Below the pieces are notes generated by a model. It had not been told where the DNA came from and did no database searches. It saw nothing but the letters and a program-made list of their open reading frames with translations. Positions 24,201 to 32,099 of a DNA stretch of 64,000 nt are shown here, one piece after another. Position 1 is the first letter of the stretch; each line of letters begins with the position of its first letter. The stretch is from Echinarachnius parma (taxonomy: Eukaryota; Echinodermata; Echinoidea; Clypeasteroida; Echinarachniidae), in NCBI GenBank assembly GCA_037951105.1, contig JBAMJV010003793.1:1-64000 (forward strand). Direction: 5' to 3'. A program made the translations under genes and the position numbers.

Positions 24201-26667
24201 GTGATAATCTCCACGGTTCGCTCAATGCCGCGCATCGAGATTGAGCTGCGGCCGAGCAAGAGCTGGCAGCGCAGGCACCTGGGCTTCATCAACGACGAGA
24301 ACCAGTTAAATGTTGCTCTGACCCGGGCCAAGAGAGGGCTTGTCATCATCGGTAGGTCCCTCATTTCCTTATTTTCTTATTTCTGTATCTAGATGTAAGC
24401 TGATGAAAAACAGAATACTTTCAAACCTGTCTTGGCTGCCACCTGTCTTGTGGTAGCCAACCTGCCTTTATAATAATGGCCACCAAAACTGATCCCCTGC
24501 AGAGAAAAGCAGTGTAGTGGAACCTTGCTATAGAGGTCACGTGTGTACTGTGGTCACTTTATTTGTTTCTCTTGGGTGGTCACTGTGCACAGGATTGGCT
24601 GTATTCAAGTAACTAAAATATGTTCCTGTCATTGCCTACATCTTCGTTATACAAACAATTGTTAAATGTTTTAAATGGACTGTCCCCCTTTTGCAAGCCA
24701 AATTTCAAAAGTTGAGAGGTTATTGTCTTATATGAAAGAAAATGTCATTTAACAGCATGTCTGAAAAAATTTTAGCTTGACATCTCTTTTTCGTGGAGTT
24801 ATAGACCTCAAAATAATAAAACGACTGGCAGCGTTTAATTTGCATTATACAAGTATTCACCCGGTGCGAAATTTCGCACACAGATTCCACAGAGTACCAC
24901 GTTGCTGCGTGTGACCCGCGCACAGACCTGCGCTACATGACCCGCGCACAGATCGAATAACGGCATAAGTGCATACTAAACAAAGTATCCAAACCTCGCT
25001 AAAACTGACTACATGTAATTGTATATTCTTCATTTTCGACACCTTTTTCCGTGACATACCTTTACAAATGTCGGCTTCACAATACCTTTACAAGAAGAAG
25101 TACAATATTGTTGTAATATTGTGCTAAATCAGTAAAACGCCTTTATTGACCGATATATAGGTTGGTGGAGGGACGCATTGGATTTTTTTGTGTGTGTTAA
25201 TACATTCATCCCCATCCGTCTACTGGAAGCCCACCATGCACCCACATCTGATTCTAATCCAACTATTACACATTTTGCGTATACACATCAGATTTACAAC
25301 AAATTGTTAATACATTTTTTATGCCTCCGCAACGAAGTAGCCGGAGACATTATTTTTTTGGGGTTGTCCATCCGTTTGTACGTACGTTTCGTTCTTGTGA
25401 TCTCAAGAACCGATTGACAGATTCTCACCAGACTTGGTTCATGTACATGTATGTATCTAGGGGTACCAATGAACTGATTAGATTTCGAGATCATGAGGTC
25501 AAAGGTCACAAGGCTCATTATATATGCAAAAATAGCTTGTGATCATGTTATCTGAAGAACCGATCAGCAGATTCTCACCAAACTTGCTTCATGTATGTAT
25601 CTTGGGGTGCCAATGAACTGAGTAGATATTGAGGTCAAAGGTCACAGGGCTCATTAAAGCAAAAATAGCTTGTGATCACGTTATATCTCAAGACCGATTG
25701 AAGGATTCTCACCAAACTTGGTTCATGTATCTATCTTGGGGTGCCAATGAACTGAGTAGATATTGGGGTCAAAGGTCGCAGGGCTCAATATACATTATAT
25801 GCTAAATTAGATTGTAATTGCAAAATCTCAAGAACTAAATGTGAGATTACCATCAAACTTAGTACCTGTATGTATCTCAGGAAACCATTGTAGCCATCAG
25901 ATTTTGGGGTCATGAGGTCAAATTTCAAGGTCACAGGACTCATTATGCCAAAATAGCTTGTAATTGCAATATCTCCAGATCCATTTGACAAATGGCCATC
26001 AAACTTATAGACCTATTTGTATCTTGGGAAGCTATTAAACTGATAAGATTCTGGGGTTATTACGTCAAAGGTCAAGGCCACGGCTCATATATATGCAAAA
26101 TTAGCTCATAATTGTGATATATCCGATCGGGTAGACAGATTACTATCAAAATCGATTTGACAAATTGATTTGGGCAATAAATCATGAAATGGCAGAGGCA
26201 TCATTTTCGACTGCCCGCAGTTAATATTCTTCTTTGTTTGTAGGGCTACCATATTCATGTTTCAGGCCTCTAGAATTTGACAATTTTTCTTTACTTGCCC
26301 GATGGGGCCACAATTAAATTTTTAGCATGGCCATAGGAACATGTTGACCATGAGATACATGTATATGTTGTCCTCCATGGATTTGTATGGCCTCATAGTG
26401 ACAAGGTATTTTGGGGAGTTGACCCCTTAAAAACTACCAGATGTCTACGACCTGATAATTGATAGTTGTGTCAGAAAGGTCAAGTCAGGTCACAACCCTG
26501 ATGAAGGCTGTAGATGACAGCTGAAAATATTGGGGTTAAATAACAATATTATTTTTTCTCTTTCAGGGAATCAACATCTGCTGAAGACTGATGAGCGCTG
26601 GAGAGAGCTCCTGGAGCTGTACGACCAAACAGGGTGCCTGAAAGAGGCCCGCCAGTTCCTGCGATGA
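3515..26667 (+). CDS. HELZ2: HELZ2-like C-terminal UPF1-type helicase, 10 visible exons, 5' part absent from window
   Basis: Exons: 3515-3615, 7423-7572, 12122-12259, 13340-13623, 14954-15150, 18406-18508, 19756-19995, 20142-20304, 24184-24351, 26567-26667. All junctions are GT-AG and phases match the minus-strand copy; the spliced frame is open for 547 residues to TGA at 26665-26667. It carries the full SF1B motif set: [38 protein letters not shown] and [10 protein letters not shown]. No RNB or N-terminal helicase exon lies within the 3.5 kb upstream, whereas the minus copy has its RNB exon 1.06 kb away. So the gene either continues left of the window or is a shortened paralog. The first exon begins in phase 2, so an upstream coding exon is needed for a normal product. 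Confidence 0.87.
3955..4015. other. Cluster of short palindromes
   Basis: Alternating GTATAC/GCATAC-type palindromic words; precedes the longer hairpin at 4014. Significance unknown. Confidence 0.3.
4014..4103. repeat. Inverted repeat hairpin, ~28-bp arms
   Basis: Left arm begins GTCGATCAGCTGTTCGG and runs to AACACAATGCA; the right arm is its inverse (TGCATTGTGTTTTCC through CGAACAGATCGAC) with one two-base difference. Loop about 35 bases. It lies just before the Crypton-like relic. Confidence 0.75.
4171..4746 (+). pseudogene. Crypton-type tyrosine recombinase relic (DUF3504/ZMYM-like), two frameshifts
   Basis: Three consecutive frames together resemble the N-terminal part of Crypton-derived recombinase proteins: FELLDEDEMDTFLLESESKN (from ATG 4171), then VFQDYCDAGSIHFDQL with LKSLDQVLGR in the next frame, then YAGVKSRNGESYSKKSLQAL and DIDIIKDTNFAKSGRVF returning to the first frame. 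The pattern 'GE.Y...SL..LR.GL.RH' is characteristic of the family. Frameshifts lie near 4255-4270 and 4365-4375, and the copy stops at TAG 4744-4746 without the C-terminal catalytic part (no R-H-x-x-R...Y region seen). It sits in the intron between exons A and B. Family assignment is from memory of the motif pattern. Confidence 0.65.
4857..4971. repeat. Inverted repeat hairpin, ~45-bp arms
   Basis: Left arm from GGCAAACTATCACTTCC through GATGTAGCTATCTTTC; right arm is the inverse with a few changes, ending GTGATAGTTTGTGCC. Loop of about 13 bases. A second, small hairpin CCCCCAGCAG...GCTGAAGGGGG follows at 5001-5030. Confidence 0.8.
5086..5684. repeat. Tandem ~150-bp units (GTGTGCGCTCTAACTGCC type)
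   Basis: About four diverged units share GACGGATTTCTTTCA, TGTATGGAGGTGTATCTTGG, GGTGATGCTGCCCCCAGTG and AGGGTCAAAGGTCAT. Further units continue at 6585-6965 after an inserted element. Intronic. Confidence 0.7.
5685..6550. repeat. CCGAAGGGCCCGATGAGC repeat with (GTCC)n and (TTTA)n
   Basis: Opens with a hairpin word GCTCATCCGGCCC/GGGCCCGATGAGC, then a CCGTCCGT microsatellite (5727-5798), three partial copies of ATGCTTCTTCTCCTTCATTT-type sequence and a TTTA/TTTT-rich tract (6244-6410). It interrupts the tandem units on both sides. Confidence 0.65.
6585..6965. repeat. Continuation of the ~150-bp tandem units
   Basis: Units again carry GACAGATTTCTTTCAAATTT, GTATGGAGGTGTGTCTTAG and GGTCAAAGGTCATGTG; more diverged than 5086-5684. 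Confidence 0.6.
7212..7286 (+). repeat. tRNA-like sequence (SINE head or tRNA pseudogene)
   Basis: Box A-like TGCTCAGTTTGTAGAGCG and box B-like GGGTTCGAATCT with tRNA spacing. The acceptor-stem ends pair only loosely and the flanks show no terminator, so a functional tRNA is unlikely. Confidence 0.45.
7423..7572 (+). CDS. HELZ2: HELZ2-like plus copy, exon B: first half of Walker A
   Basis: Reads (D)[16 protein letters not shown] and ends [11 protein letters not shown](G). Donor GTAAGT at 7573. Short copies of its 3' end with donor recur downstream at 7645-7692 and 11515-11800. Confidence 0.92.
7645..7692 (+). repeat. Relic of exon B 3' end plus donor, copy 1
   Basis: GTCATACAGGTTCCACCAG followed by GTATGT closely follows the true TTATACAGGGTCCGCCAG|GTAAGT of exon B. 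A 3.6-kb transposon starts four bases after its donor words. Confidence 0.6.
7912..9667. mobile_element. Inner element 1 with 28-bp perfect TIRs and GTGACGGAGATGA motifs
   Basis: Perfect inverted ends at 7912-7939 and 9640-9667 (ATATGGGTCATTCTTCGATA, then AGTGTATA). The interior has about ten copies of GTGACGGAGATGA in both orientations (8108-9265) and a ~215-bp direct duplication (8707-8880 and 8922-9075). No protein-coding frame recognised. Confidence 0.85.
9804..10636. mobile_element. Inner element 2 with 21-bp perfect TIRs
   Basis: Perfect inverted ends at 9804-9824 and 10616-10636 (TTTAACCCTAATCCCACTGG plus G). Poly-G and poly-C runs flank the interior just inside each end, which can itself pair (9825-9850 with 10550-10590). 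833 bp, non-coding. Confidence 0.85.
11515..11800 (+). repeat. Tandem relics of exon B 3' end plus donor, copies 2-4
   Basis: Three units of roughly 120 bp: TTGGTTATACAGGATCCACC|GG GTATGT (11524-11555), TTGGTTATACAGGGTCCACC|TG GTAGGT (11658-11685) and GCTTATACAGGGTCAACAGG GTAAGC (11768-11792). Each carries the bases for VIQGPPG and a GT donor; the units also share AACCCTTTTATC and CTAGACTAACACATTTAGTC downstream. Confidence 0.7.
12122..12259 (+). CDS. HELZ2: HELZ2-like plus copy, exon C: second half of Walker A
   Basis: Reads (G)[18 protein letters not shown] and ends [15 protein letters not shown]. Ends in phase 1. The donor GTGGGG is weak but conserved in the other paralog. Confidence 0.92.
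12494..13019. mobile_element. MITE with TIR TTAAAGGGATAGTTGAGTTT
   Basis: 21-bp inverted ends at 12494-12514 and 12999-13019, TTAA at both borders. A 26-bp perfect palindrome around GGGGCCCC occurs at 12645-12670. A diverged relative lies at 27995-28350. Intronic, between exons C and D. Confidence 0.8.
13340..13623 (+). CDS. HELZ2: HELZ2-like plus copy, exon D
   Basis: 284 bp reading (G)YLREFKDISIVRVYGVE and ending FKDAIAKAM, phase 1 to 0. Acceptor TAG, donor GTAGAT. The unspliced frame runs only six codons past the donor before a stop. Confidence 0.9.
13658..14051. mobile_element. MITE with TIR AAGCCCACCACACACTGTAC
   Basis: Ends AAGCCCACCACACACTGTAC and the near-inverse ATACAGTGTGCGGTGGGCTT. 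Inserted 34 bases after the donor of exon D. Interior contains several ACGACTGG/CCAGTCGT inverted words. Confidence 0.75.
14057..14350. repeat. Decayed relative of the ACCGTAAATCTC element at 45302
   Basis: Shares ACCGTAAATCTCTGTGTATA, a GGTGCGTCTAATACACAG end and the internal words GCTGCTAATGAATATTCAT with 45302-45653. Ends just before the duplicated exon 14363-14457. Confidence 0.55.
14363..14457 (+). other. Duplicated shortened copy of exon D; candidate alternative exon
   Basis: 95 bp matching the last third of exon 13340-13623 and open throughout (AIRGFDTQVQNGTFDK to LDAITKAM). It is preceded by a pyrimidine-rich stretch and AG at 14361-14362 and followed by the donor GTAGAT. Its phases are 1 to 0, the same as exon D, so joining 12259 to 14363 and 14457 to 14954 keeps the frame. 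At residues where the copies differ it resembles the minus-strand exon (EAIRGFD) more than its neighbour. Could equally be a decaying duplicate. Confidence 0.6.
14954..15150 (+). CDS. HELZ2: HELZ2-like plus copy, exon E: Walker B and motif III
   Basis: Reads [18 protein letters not shown], then [16 protein letters not shown] and [10 protein letters not shown](R). 197 bp, same as the minus copy; acceptor TAG after a T-rich tract, donor GTGAAT. Confidence 0.93.
15151..16437. other. Intronic sequence without a recognised gene
   Basis: AT-rich; contains a ~300-bp piece (15945-16275) of the CCTCCGCC-type repeat with CACGATATCTGAAGAACCAG and GTCAAAGGTAAAGGTCACC words. Nothing else recognised. Confidence 0.5.
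16438..16975. mobile_element. Foldback element, long diverged inverted repeats
   Basis: Left end AAACTGGGTTCCAAAAGAAA and right end inverse (TTTCTTTTGGAGCCCAGTTT); pairing extends about 110 bp inward. A second internal pair, TTTTTCAAAAATCACAGAAA (16617) and its inverse (16775), forms an inner stem. The 152-codon minus-strand frame here is a by-product of the repeat. Confidence 0.7.
16983..17045. repeat. CCTCCGCC...GGCGGAGG-type hairpin fragment
   Basis: TATGCCTCCGCCAATGAAG and GTGGCCGGAGGCATTATT form a hairpin; the same start opens the repeats at 18540 and 25320. Confidence 0.55.
17531..17610. mobile_element. 80-bp TTAA-bounded MITE, copy 1
   Basis: TTAACCCGTTGCTTACGGG at the left and GGAGGGAACGGGTTAA at the right, with TTAA at both borders. 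Central words GTGTACAAAGTCAATGGAGA recur in the copies at 21161, 23468, 28636 and 37139. TTAA borders are typical of piggyBac-type insertion. Confidence 0.7.
18406..18508 (+). CDS. HELZ2: HELZ2-like plus copy, exon F: motif IV
   Basis: Reads (R)AIITEPNAKNLGMDVS and ends MLTTQYRM. 103 bp, acceptor CAG, donor GTATGT. Confidence 0.92.
18540..18900. repeat. CCTCCGCC-type repeat with GGTCAAAAGGTCA half-sites
   Basis: Starts immediately after exon F (about 30 bases past the donor). Words such as CAGGGGTCATTATACATG and AGATCCGGTTAACAGATTAC match the longer array at 25320-26225. Confidence 0.6.
18901..19755. other. Intronic sequence, nothing recognised
   Basis: No gene, RNA or clear repeat border seen; AT-rich intron between exons F and G. 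Confidence 0.4.
19756..19995 (+). CDS. HELZ2: HELZ2-like plus copy, exon G
   Basis: Eighty codons from [17 protein letters not shown] to SNTAEIGYV; acceptor CAG, donor GTGAGT. 72 of 80 residues equal the minus-strand exon by direct count. Confidence 0.93.
20142..20304 (+). CDS. HELZ2: HELZ2-like plus copy, exon H
   Basis: Reads [20 protein letters not shown] and ends VSTVVKSQ, first half of motif V. Acceptor TAG, donor GTATAA. 163 bp against 160 in the minus copy. Confidence 0.92.
20869..21300 (+). repeat. Three decayed fragments of exon I inside the upstream intron
   Basis: GACTACATCTCAAAGGTTTG near 20878, GTGATAATCTCCACTGTTCA near 21025 with GGCATCGAGATCGAGCA near 21054, and GAGTGGGACTATGTTGTAAT near 21258 each follow part of the true exon (GAGTGGGACTACGTGATAAT at 24188 and GCATCGAGATTGAGCTG at 24232). 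All are broken by stops or deletions. A TTAA MITE (21161-21240) lies between the second and third. Confidence 0.6.
21161..21240. mobile_element. 80-bp TTAA-bounded MITE, copy 2
   Basis: TTAACCCCTTGACCACGGGA to GTAGGAAACGGGATAA; same family as 17531-17610. Confidence 0.65.
21602..21845. repeat. CCCAGGATGAAATTCC element with CCATTGAAACCAATTGGTA tandem repeats (copy 1, truncated)
   Basis: About ten ~20-bp units built on ATTGAAACCAATTGGTAACC, itself near-palindromic. The end CCCAGGATGAAATTCC is present; the other end is missing because a GGCGGATC element and the 43-bp array follow. Confidence 0.75.
22150..22948. repeat. 43-bp satellite array, ~18 units
   Basis: Unit TTAGACCCCCATTTTGAAGT + TGGCTGAGGCACAYCTCCGC + TCC. 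Unit length 43 is not divisible by 3. Related to the 42-bp array at 42466-43450. It seems to have grown from the inside of the GGCGGATC-type element that opens at 21843, since a first, diverged unit follows its AAATAGCAAAAAGATCC sequence. Confidence 0.9.
22949..23310. mobile_element. CCCAGGATGAAATTCC element, copy 2 (complete)
   Basis: Ends CCCAGGATGAAATTCC and GGAATTTCACCCTGGG with the CCAATTGGTACCCATTGAA-type repeats inside. Also complete, inverted, at 48560-48804. Confidence 0.75.
23468..23547. mobile_element. 80-bp TTAA-type MITE, copy 3
   Basis: TTAACCTCTTGCCTACGGGA to GGAACGGGTCAA; same family as 17531-17610, right border decayed. Confidence 0.6.
24184..24351 (+). CDS. HELZ2: HELZ2-like plus copy, exon I: motifs V and VI
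   Basis: Reads (G)[19 protein letters not shown] and ends [15 protein letters not shown]. Acceptor CAG, donor GTAGGT. Decayed partial copies sit 3 kb upstream in the same intron. Confidence 0.93.
24450..24610. repeat. Repeat of GTGGTCACTATACACAGG type
   Basis: Words ACCTTGCTATAGAGGTCAC and CTCTTGGGTGGTCACTGTGC match 36170-36450, 37235-37310 and 63045-63212. Noncoding dispersed repeat. Confidence 0.55.
24671..25250. repeat. Dispersed element, copy B (see 1-243)
   Basis: Left border TTAAATGGACTGTCCCCCTT; bases 25066-25185 match 1-120. The right border seen at 230-244 is not preserved here. Confidence 0.55.
25320..26225. repeat. Array of ~150-bp CCTCCGCC-type units
   Basis: About six units share GATTGACAGATTCTCACCA, CATGTATGTATCTTGGGG, TGAACTGAGTAGAT and AAAGGTCACAGGGCTCATTA. 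Preceded by the hairpin word ATGCCTCCGCAACG...CGGAGACATTAT. Confidence 0.75.
26567..26667 (+). CDS. HELZ2: HELZ2-like plus copy, terminal exon J
   Basis: Reads (G)[19 protein letters not shown] and ends CLKEARQFLR then TGA. A degraded duplicate of its last bases follows at 26709-26762. Confidence 0.93.
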
Positions 26668-26708
26668 CTTTTGACATTCCAGTTGTAACTATCGGATTTT
26701 AGGCTAAA

Positions 26709-26762
26709 GTGCCCTGGCGTGCCTGAAAGATGTCTGCCAGTTCTTGCAATGACTTTACAAAG
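26709..26762 (+). repeat. Decayed duplicate of the end of terminal exon J
   Basis: GGCGTGCCTGAAAGATGTCT then GCCAGTTCTTGCAATGACTT repeats the last ~45 bases of exon J, stop codon included, with several substitutions. Confidence 0.7.
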
Positions 26763-27228
26763 TACAAAAGTAAAATTAAGATATAGTAAAGTCTGTCATC
26801 AGCCAAATTGCATCCTGGATCATCCTGGATATTGTGTTGCGGGTGACCTGTTTCACAATATACTGTTAAGAATTGAATTTCAAAGAGCCCATTGTCCTGA
26901 TGCTTACATGACTAAGCAGCTCTCAAGGGATCATTGACTTGATAATGAAAGGAAACGATTAGAATATCTCCGGGGACCATAGTTACGAGACAATAAGTAT
27001 GCTGGTGCAAAGTGTTACCGATAGTCTTTGTCTTTTAGGCCAGGCATAAGTTGAGCCACAAGCTACTCTAAAGCTATTTGTCTAACATGGTGCCGATTCT
27101 AGTATTGAAAAAAATTACTGTACCTCTCTTTAGACTGGCCTGAAATGTAGTTCTCCAATTAACCGATTCTTATTTTATTATTGGAAAGAAGTAATAATTT
27201 AAAATACATTGATCAGTGGTGTGATGCA

Positions 27229-27234
27229 AATAAA
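27229..27234 (+). promoter_or_regulatory. Candidate polyadenylation signal of the plus gene
   Basis: AATAAA about 560 bases after the stop of the plus-strand gene. Hexamers of this kind are common by chance in this AT-rich stretch, so it is only a candidate. Confidence 0.25.
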
Positions 27235-29990
27235 TTGTATGGTTATTTAGCCAAAGAGAAAATAATGTCTTATTGTTGGAGTTGTGTAAATTAAAAAAAT
27301 AGTTATTGAATGAAGTACAAGCGTCACTTTTTGTTGGAATATATATTGATATAGGCATTTGATCTGTATTTTGTTGGAAAGTAGGAATTTTGTATAGACT
27401 ATAAAGATACTTTGTTCCTTAACCAGTCCTCACATTATTAATTATTTGCATATTCAGTTAAATTGATCTTATGGTCTTGAAGTCTTGGGAAGTGTGCCTA
27501 TGGTGTTTTGAACAATATAATAATGTTACAAAAATGGCTTTGAGAGCAATAACTTTTAATAAAATTGTATAAATTGTTAGTAAAAACTTTTAGTTTGAAA
27601 TGGATTCATAGACACTTAATTTAAAATCATACCTTTTTTTGAAAATCCTTAACTAACAAGACAAAAAGAAATATTTTGGTAAAATGCTAACAAAGCATGA
27701 CAAATATTCAATCTCGTTTAAGGAATTAGATATTGGGAATAGTATGCCTTTGGAGATACAAAGACTTGATAGACTCCACCTTATTAATATTAGTCTTAAA
27801 AAGTATTCATTAAATCCAAGCTGGCATAGTTGCACAACACAATACACACAAATACCATAGAGCTTTGAAATCCCTGGCACTCTATAAAGTGCTAAGTCAA
27901 ATGTATTAGTCTTTTGTGAATTGCTACCCAAAATATAGCATTAGTTGCATTCTGTTTTTGAAGATTGTACATGTTTCATATATACTGTAGTTCAATTAGG
28001 GATAGTACAGTTTTGGTTTAGAGGGCGTTTCAAGAAATAATTAATTTGTGAGGTAACAATTTCATATAATGCCTACCGGTACACTTTTTCGAAAATATAC
28101 CAAAGATGTTTTTAGATAGATAATGATATCTCTATTGAATCATTATCTCAACAAAACATTAAGATATGTTTTTGAAACCATTACGTTAATAATAGAGAGC
28201 GCCCTCTTGTGTTTTAACGGCTGCTTTTTAAACACTAAGCCATTTGTATGTTTTTCTACCTTCCCGGCATGGTGGAGTTATAACTTATAGTTTGTAATGA
28301 TATGGCCCAAGTTTTGGTTAATAATATTCAGTTTGACCAAAACTGTATAACATTGTATATTGCAGTGGGGGTGAATGTCCAATTTTGTAAAATACTTCAT
28401 AGTTATAGCATGTTTTATTTAATCATAGTTTCTTGCCTTGTTCAAATGTAAATATATTATCTACATTGGTACAAATGGTCCTACTACACCTAACTACCAA
28501 TAGTTGCTATTTCTGTAGGGTTGTTTTAGCAATTTGTTTGTTAACATTTCTTATATATGATTGTTATCTATTTTACCTTTGAACGCACATGTATTGGTAA
28601 TAGCGTTATTCATTTATTCATTCATTCATTCATTCTTTGAGATTCTGAAATCCCCATAGACTTTGTACATAACCTACCGGGTTCCCGTAATAAAGCAATG
28701 GGTTAAATACTTATTGCATCTTATTTGTAGATTATTCATTATCTATAAATGTTGATACATGTACATGTGCAATGTATTATATAGAATTGTATTTCATTGG
28801 CATGGGAGCTAAATCAGTACTGTTATTTCATAAGAAGTAGCTGACGAAGGCTGTAGATGATAGCTGAAAATGTTGCAGGGATATATTTATATTGTGATCA
28901 AAAGTTTAAAGATATTACTTAGAATTGTACATGTATTTCATTTCCTGTATAGTATTTATTTTCTTATGTTTGCAAATTAGTGTCATCAATGAGCATTACA
29001 TGTATGTATTTTCACTACATAATTGATGTTTAAATTTAATTAAAAGACTTTACTGACGAATTAAAACAAAATCTGTTGTTCTGTATACCCTCAAAGGCTG
29101 ATCTCCAGAAAACTTTCAAATGTATAACCTCTAATAAAGTCTGCATTTGTTTTTTTAAAAGTACCTGTTTTTGTGTTTACATATATGCTTATGAACTCGT
29201 CATTGAAGCCCAACTAATGTATGATTGTGTGCTCGCTCTACGTGCACACATGACCTTTGTACTATGTTGTTCGCTTAAAATTACCCTTTGTGAACTCCTG
29301 TACCATATCGATCGTGAATACGCCAAAGCTCGGACAAGGATGTATTCAAAAAATTAAATTTCTTGGCCTATACAAACTGGTCCCTTTTTTAAACGTAAAT
29401 AAATCTTGTTTGTTAGGTCAATTGATTAACTAAGAATTGCAAAGTAAACGTGGTAAATTACTTTCTCTCTCGTTTTGTGTCTGTTTATGTAGTGCGTGTG
29501 CTCCATAAACGGGGGTCTATGAGGGCACGTGCGGAGTTACCAATTTTGTCGTAATTTGCTAAAGATTGTATCAACATTTACCACATTTTGAGTAATTTTA
29601 TTGTCGATATTGCAGATATATTTGTAATATTCTTGTCTATTTTTGTAGCGAGCAAATAGGAAGAAAATAATTTATTAATATGTTTATATTTCATTTGTTT
29701 TTTCTTAGTAGATTGGCCTATGGTAATTTTCACGAGAAACGTATAGTATGGCATCCGTGACGTATTGGATTTTGAGGATCGTTCCATTACTCATTGATTA
29801 TTTATGTTTTTTTTAAAATCAAATATGGGAAAATTTAAATGTTTCAAATTATTTATTTGTACGGAATGATAACAAATGATTTAAATTATCAAAGTAGTGC
29901 ACTTCGCCCATAAAGTCTTCTTTTAACTGTAATTAAGGCTTATTCAGGTATTTAATTGTGTTCAGTTCTGCTCTTCTAAATGTGTCTTGT
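27235..29990. other. Intergenic AT-rich stretch
   Basis: No gene recognised. Holds a relative of the TTAAAGGGATAG element (27995-28350), an (ATTC)n tract (28610-28636), a TTAA-type MITE (28636-28706), and a word CACAAATACCATAGAGCTTTG at 27848 shared with 32020. The short open frames look random. Confidence 0.5.
28636..28706. mobile_element. TTAA-type MITE, copy 4 (inverted)
   Basis: GATTCTGAAATCCCCATAGA to GGGTTCCCGTAATAAAGCAA then TGGGTTAA; inverted relative of 17531-17610. Confidence 0.6.
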
Positions 29991-29994
29991 GACC

Positions 29995-30098
29995 ACGGGC
30001 GTAGCGACTTACATAATACCTATTCATCAGGGGGGGGATGAATGAATAGATCATCCCCCCCAGTTGAATGGGAATCAATGTCATGTCTACACCCATGC
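29995..30098. mobile_element. ~100-bp MITE, ACGGGCGTAG family, copy 1
   Basis: ACGGGCGTAGCGACTTACAT left end, GTCTACACCCATG right end, with an inner stem around CATCAGGGGGGG/CCCCCCCAGTTG. A near-identical copy is at 60941-61040. Confidence 0.75.
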
Positions 30099-30540
30099 TT
30101 GTGACCACCAAATAACTTGTGTGATAATTTACGAAAAAATTGAGCAATGGAATCCGTGGAGAAATAAGATCGCAGTCACTATTTATTTATTTTAGATATG
30201 AAATAAAACAAGACATATTATGTATGATGTAAATTGCCCTTGGACTTGTATATCTTTATGTAAATATGGTATAAGCAGAAACTGTGGAATTAACCAGTGT
30301 AATTGCTTGTACATGTATGTTATAAATGTTATCAAGTATGTTATAAATTTCCAGTGTTCTTACTTCATATTAAGAGATTAAAAAAACACCTCCTATTTGC
30401 AGGGTTTCAAGTGCACAATTACAAAAACACCCTATTTAAAAAAAGATAGAAACACAAAATATAAATGTATCTTAGTGCATTTCATGAAAATCTACTCTTC
30501 TGTATCTTTCACATTTTGCTGATGCAATATTAAAGTAATG

Positions 30541-30870
30541 GAGGTGTTGCGGCGCGATCGGATAAGCACTTGTCTTCCGATCTTGGGACCCGTGTTCAAA
30601 CCCAATTGATGCCCTGGCATTCCTTCAGCAAGACATTTAATCCACATTGCTGCTTTTTATACAGGAGTATAAATGGGTACTTGGTCCAGTGTTAAATTAG
30701 CCTGTAGCGCCCAATACAGTAGGGCTGCTTGGTCTAGTATGCTCCCTGGGAGTTGAGATAGTGGGTTTGACCTGTACCTGATGACCAAGGGTAATAATGC
30801 GCCTCTGAATAGGGCACCTAGATACATGGCACTCTATAAATGCTATATGTTATCATTATTTTTACTATTT
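30541..30870 (+). mobile_element. Probable tRNA-derived SINE
   Basis: A box-B-like GTGTTCAAACCC at 30591-30602 follows a degenerate box A; the body has TTCAGCAAGACATTTAATCC and a CTCTATAAATGCTAT tail. A fragment with CTGATGACC(A/C)AGGGTAATAA in inverted orientation occurs near 60840-60890. No clear target duplication seen. Confidence 0.5.
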
Positions 30871-31609
30871 TGTTGTTATTTTCCAGCAACACTTTAATAG
30901 TGATCTTCAGGAGAGCATGAGAAATGTATTCCCCTTTTCCATGAAATTGTGAACTATCTCGTATACACACGGCCAATGTAAAGTGAAGGAATATGATTCA
31001 TGACAGTGATTTTATTTATATAGCTTAGAGTAGATTTGTGTATATTTGTGCATAGATTTGTGTATATTACTCTTGCATTTAATAATACAATCTGAAATGA
31101 GTTTTTTTATGATATGAGTACCATGAATATAAATTTTGTAATTGTATATTTAAGCAAACCGGGAGAGCAACAAAGTAGATTCAAATATTTTAAATGCATA
31201 CATGTAGGTTGAAAATAATACATCTATAAATATACATTTTTCTAAACTTTTAAACATTGCTATATTTCAAATAAAAAACACTGAAATTTAAAATGGTTGA
31301 TACAATGAATATATATGTGTTTTTAATATCAATGTGTGAGTGAAAGGGAGGGGGGTGATGGGGATGTCTCAGAACTTTTTGAGTAAACTGCATGGAAAAA
31401 AAGCTTGATTGATTGTGAATATAAACACTTTGGCCCAAATACTCATCAGTGTCCCAACTTTATTCCAGGCTACACCTGTTTAAACCGTTTCACTCCTGTT
31501 TAAACCGGTTTACACCTGTTGCATTTCACAAGCCCAGTGATGATTATTATACGCCACCGGAGGTATTTTTCATGTAATTGTTTCTGTTCATTATCCAATC
31601 AATCCCTCC

Positions 31610-31808
31610 AATAGACCGCTTCTGTAATGTATGCAAATAATATGCGTATGACGTAGGACTCTCCGTTGGCAAGCTGAACAATAGTAACTAGGTCCGGCAA
31701 GCTAGGTTTGCCGGAGCTTGCCGGACATAGTTACTATTGTTAAGCTTGCCAACGGGGAGTCTGACGTACTACGCATAATATTTGCATACATTACAGAAGC
31801 GGTCTATT
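31610..31808. mobile_element. Foldback element with ~85-bp arms
   Basis: AATAGACCGCTTCTGTAATG through TAGTTACTATTGTTAAGC pair with each other almost perfectly over both arms; the centre contains GGTCCGGCAAGCTAGGTTTG. The whole 199 bases is one large hairpin. Confidence 0.85.
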
Positions 31809-31978
31809 CTGCGGAGGCATCGGGACAAAGGATCGCTTGAAATTCAAGCCATGATATAGTCGGTCACCAGTAAGGTTGCGTACTGGATCATTTTATCACT
31901 GGCGACTGGTTATATTATGAATGAAATGTCCAGAATGTCTCCACTGGCAAATGACAAACATCTATAGGATAGTACGGT

Positions 31979-32070
31979 TTAACTCCTTGAGTGCCAAGCT
32001 CGCATTTTTGCGAGTTACAATACACACAAATGCCATAGACCATTAAAATCCCTGGCACGTTAAGAGTTAA
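31979..32070. mobile_element. ~92-bp TTAA-bounded MITE, second family
   Basis: TTAACTCCTTGAGTGCCAAG left and CCTGGCACGTTAAGAGTTAA right. Central words CACACAAATGCCATAGACC also at 27848. Confidence 0.7.
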
Positions 32071-32099
32071 GCAGATCTACTAGTAATTTTTGTCTTTTT

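Noticed and set aside
29076-29357. 93-codon intergenic frame
   Set aside because: AT-rich, Cys/Phe/Tyr-skewed composition, no family resemblance, no splice or promoter context.
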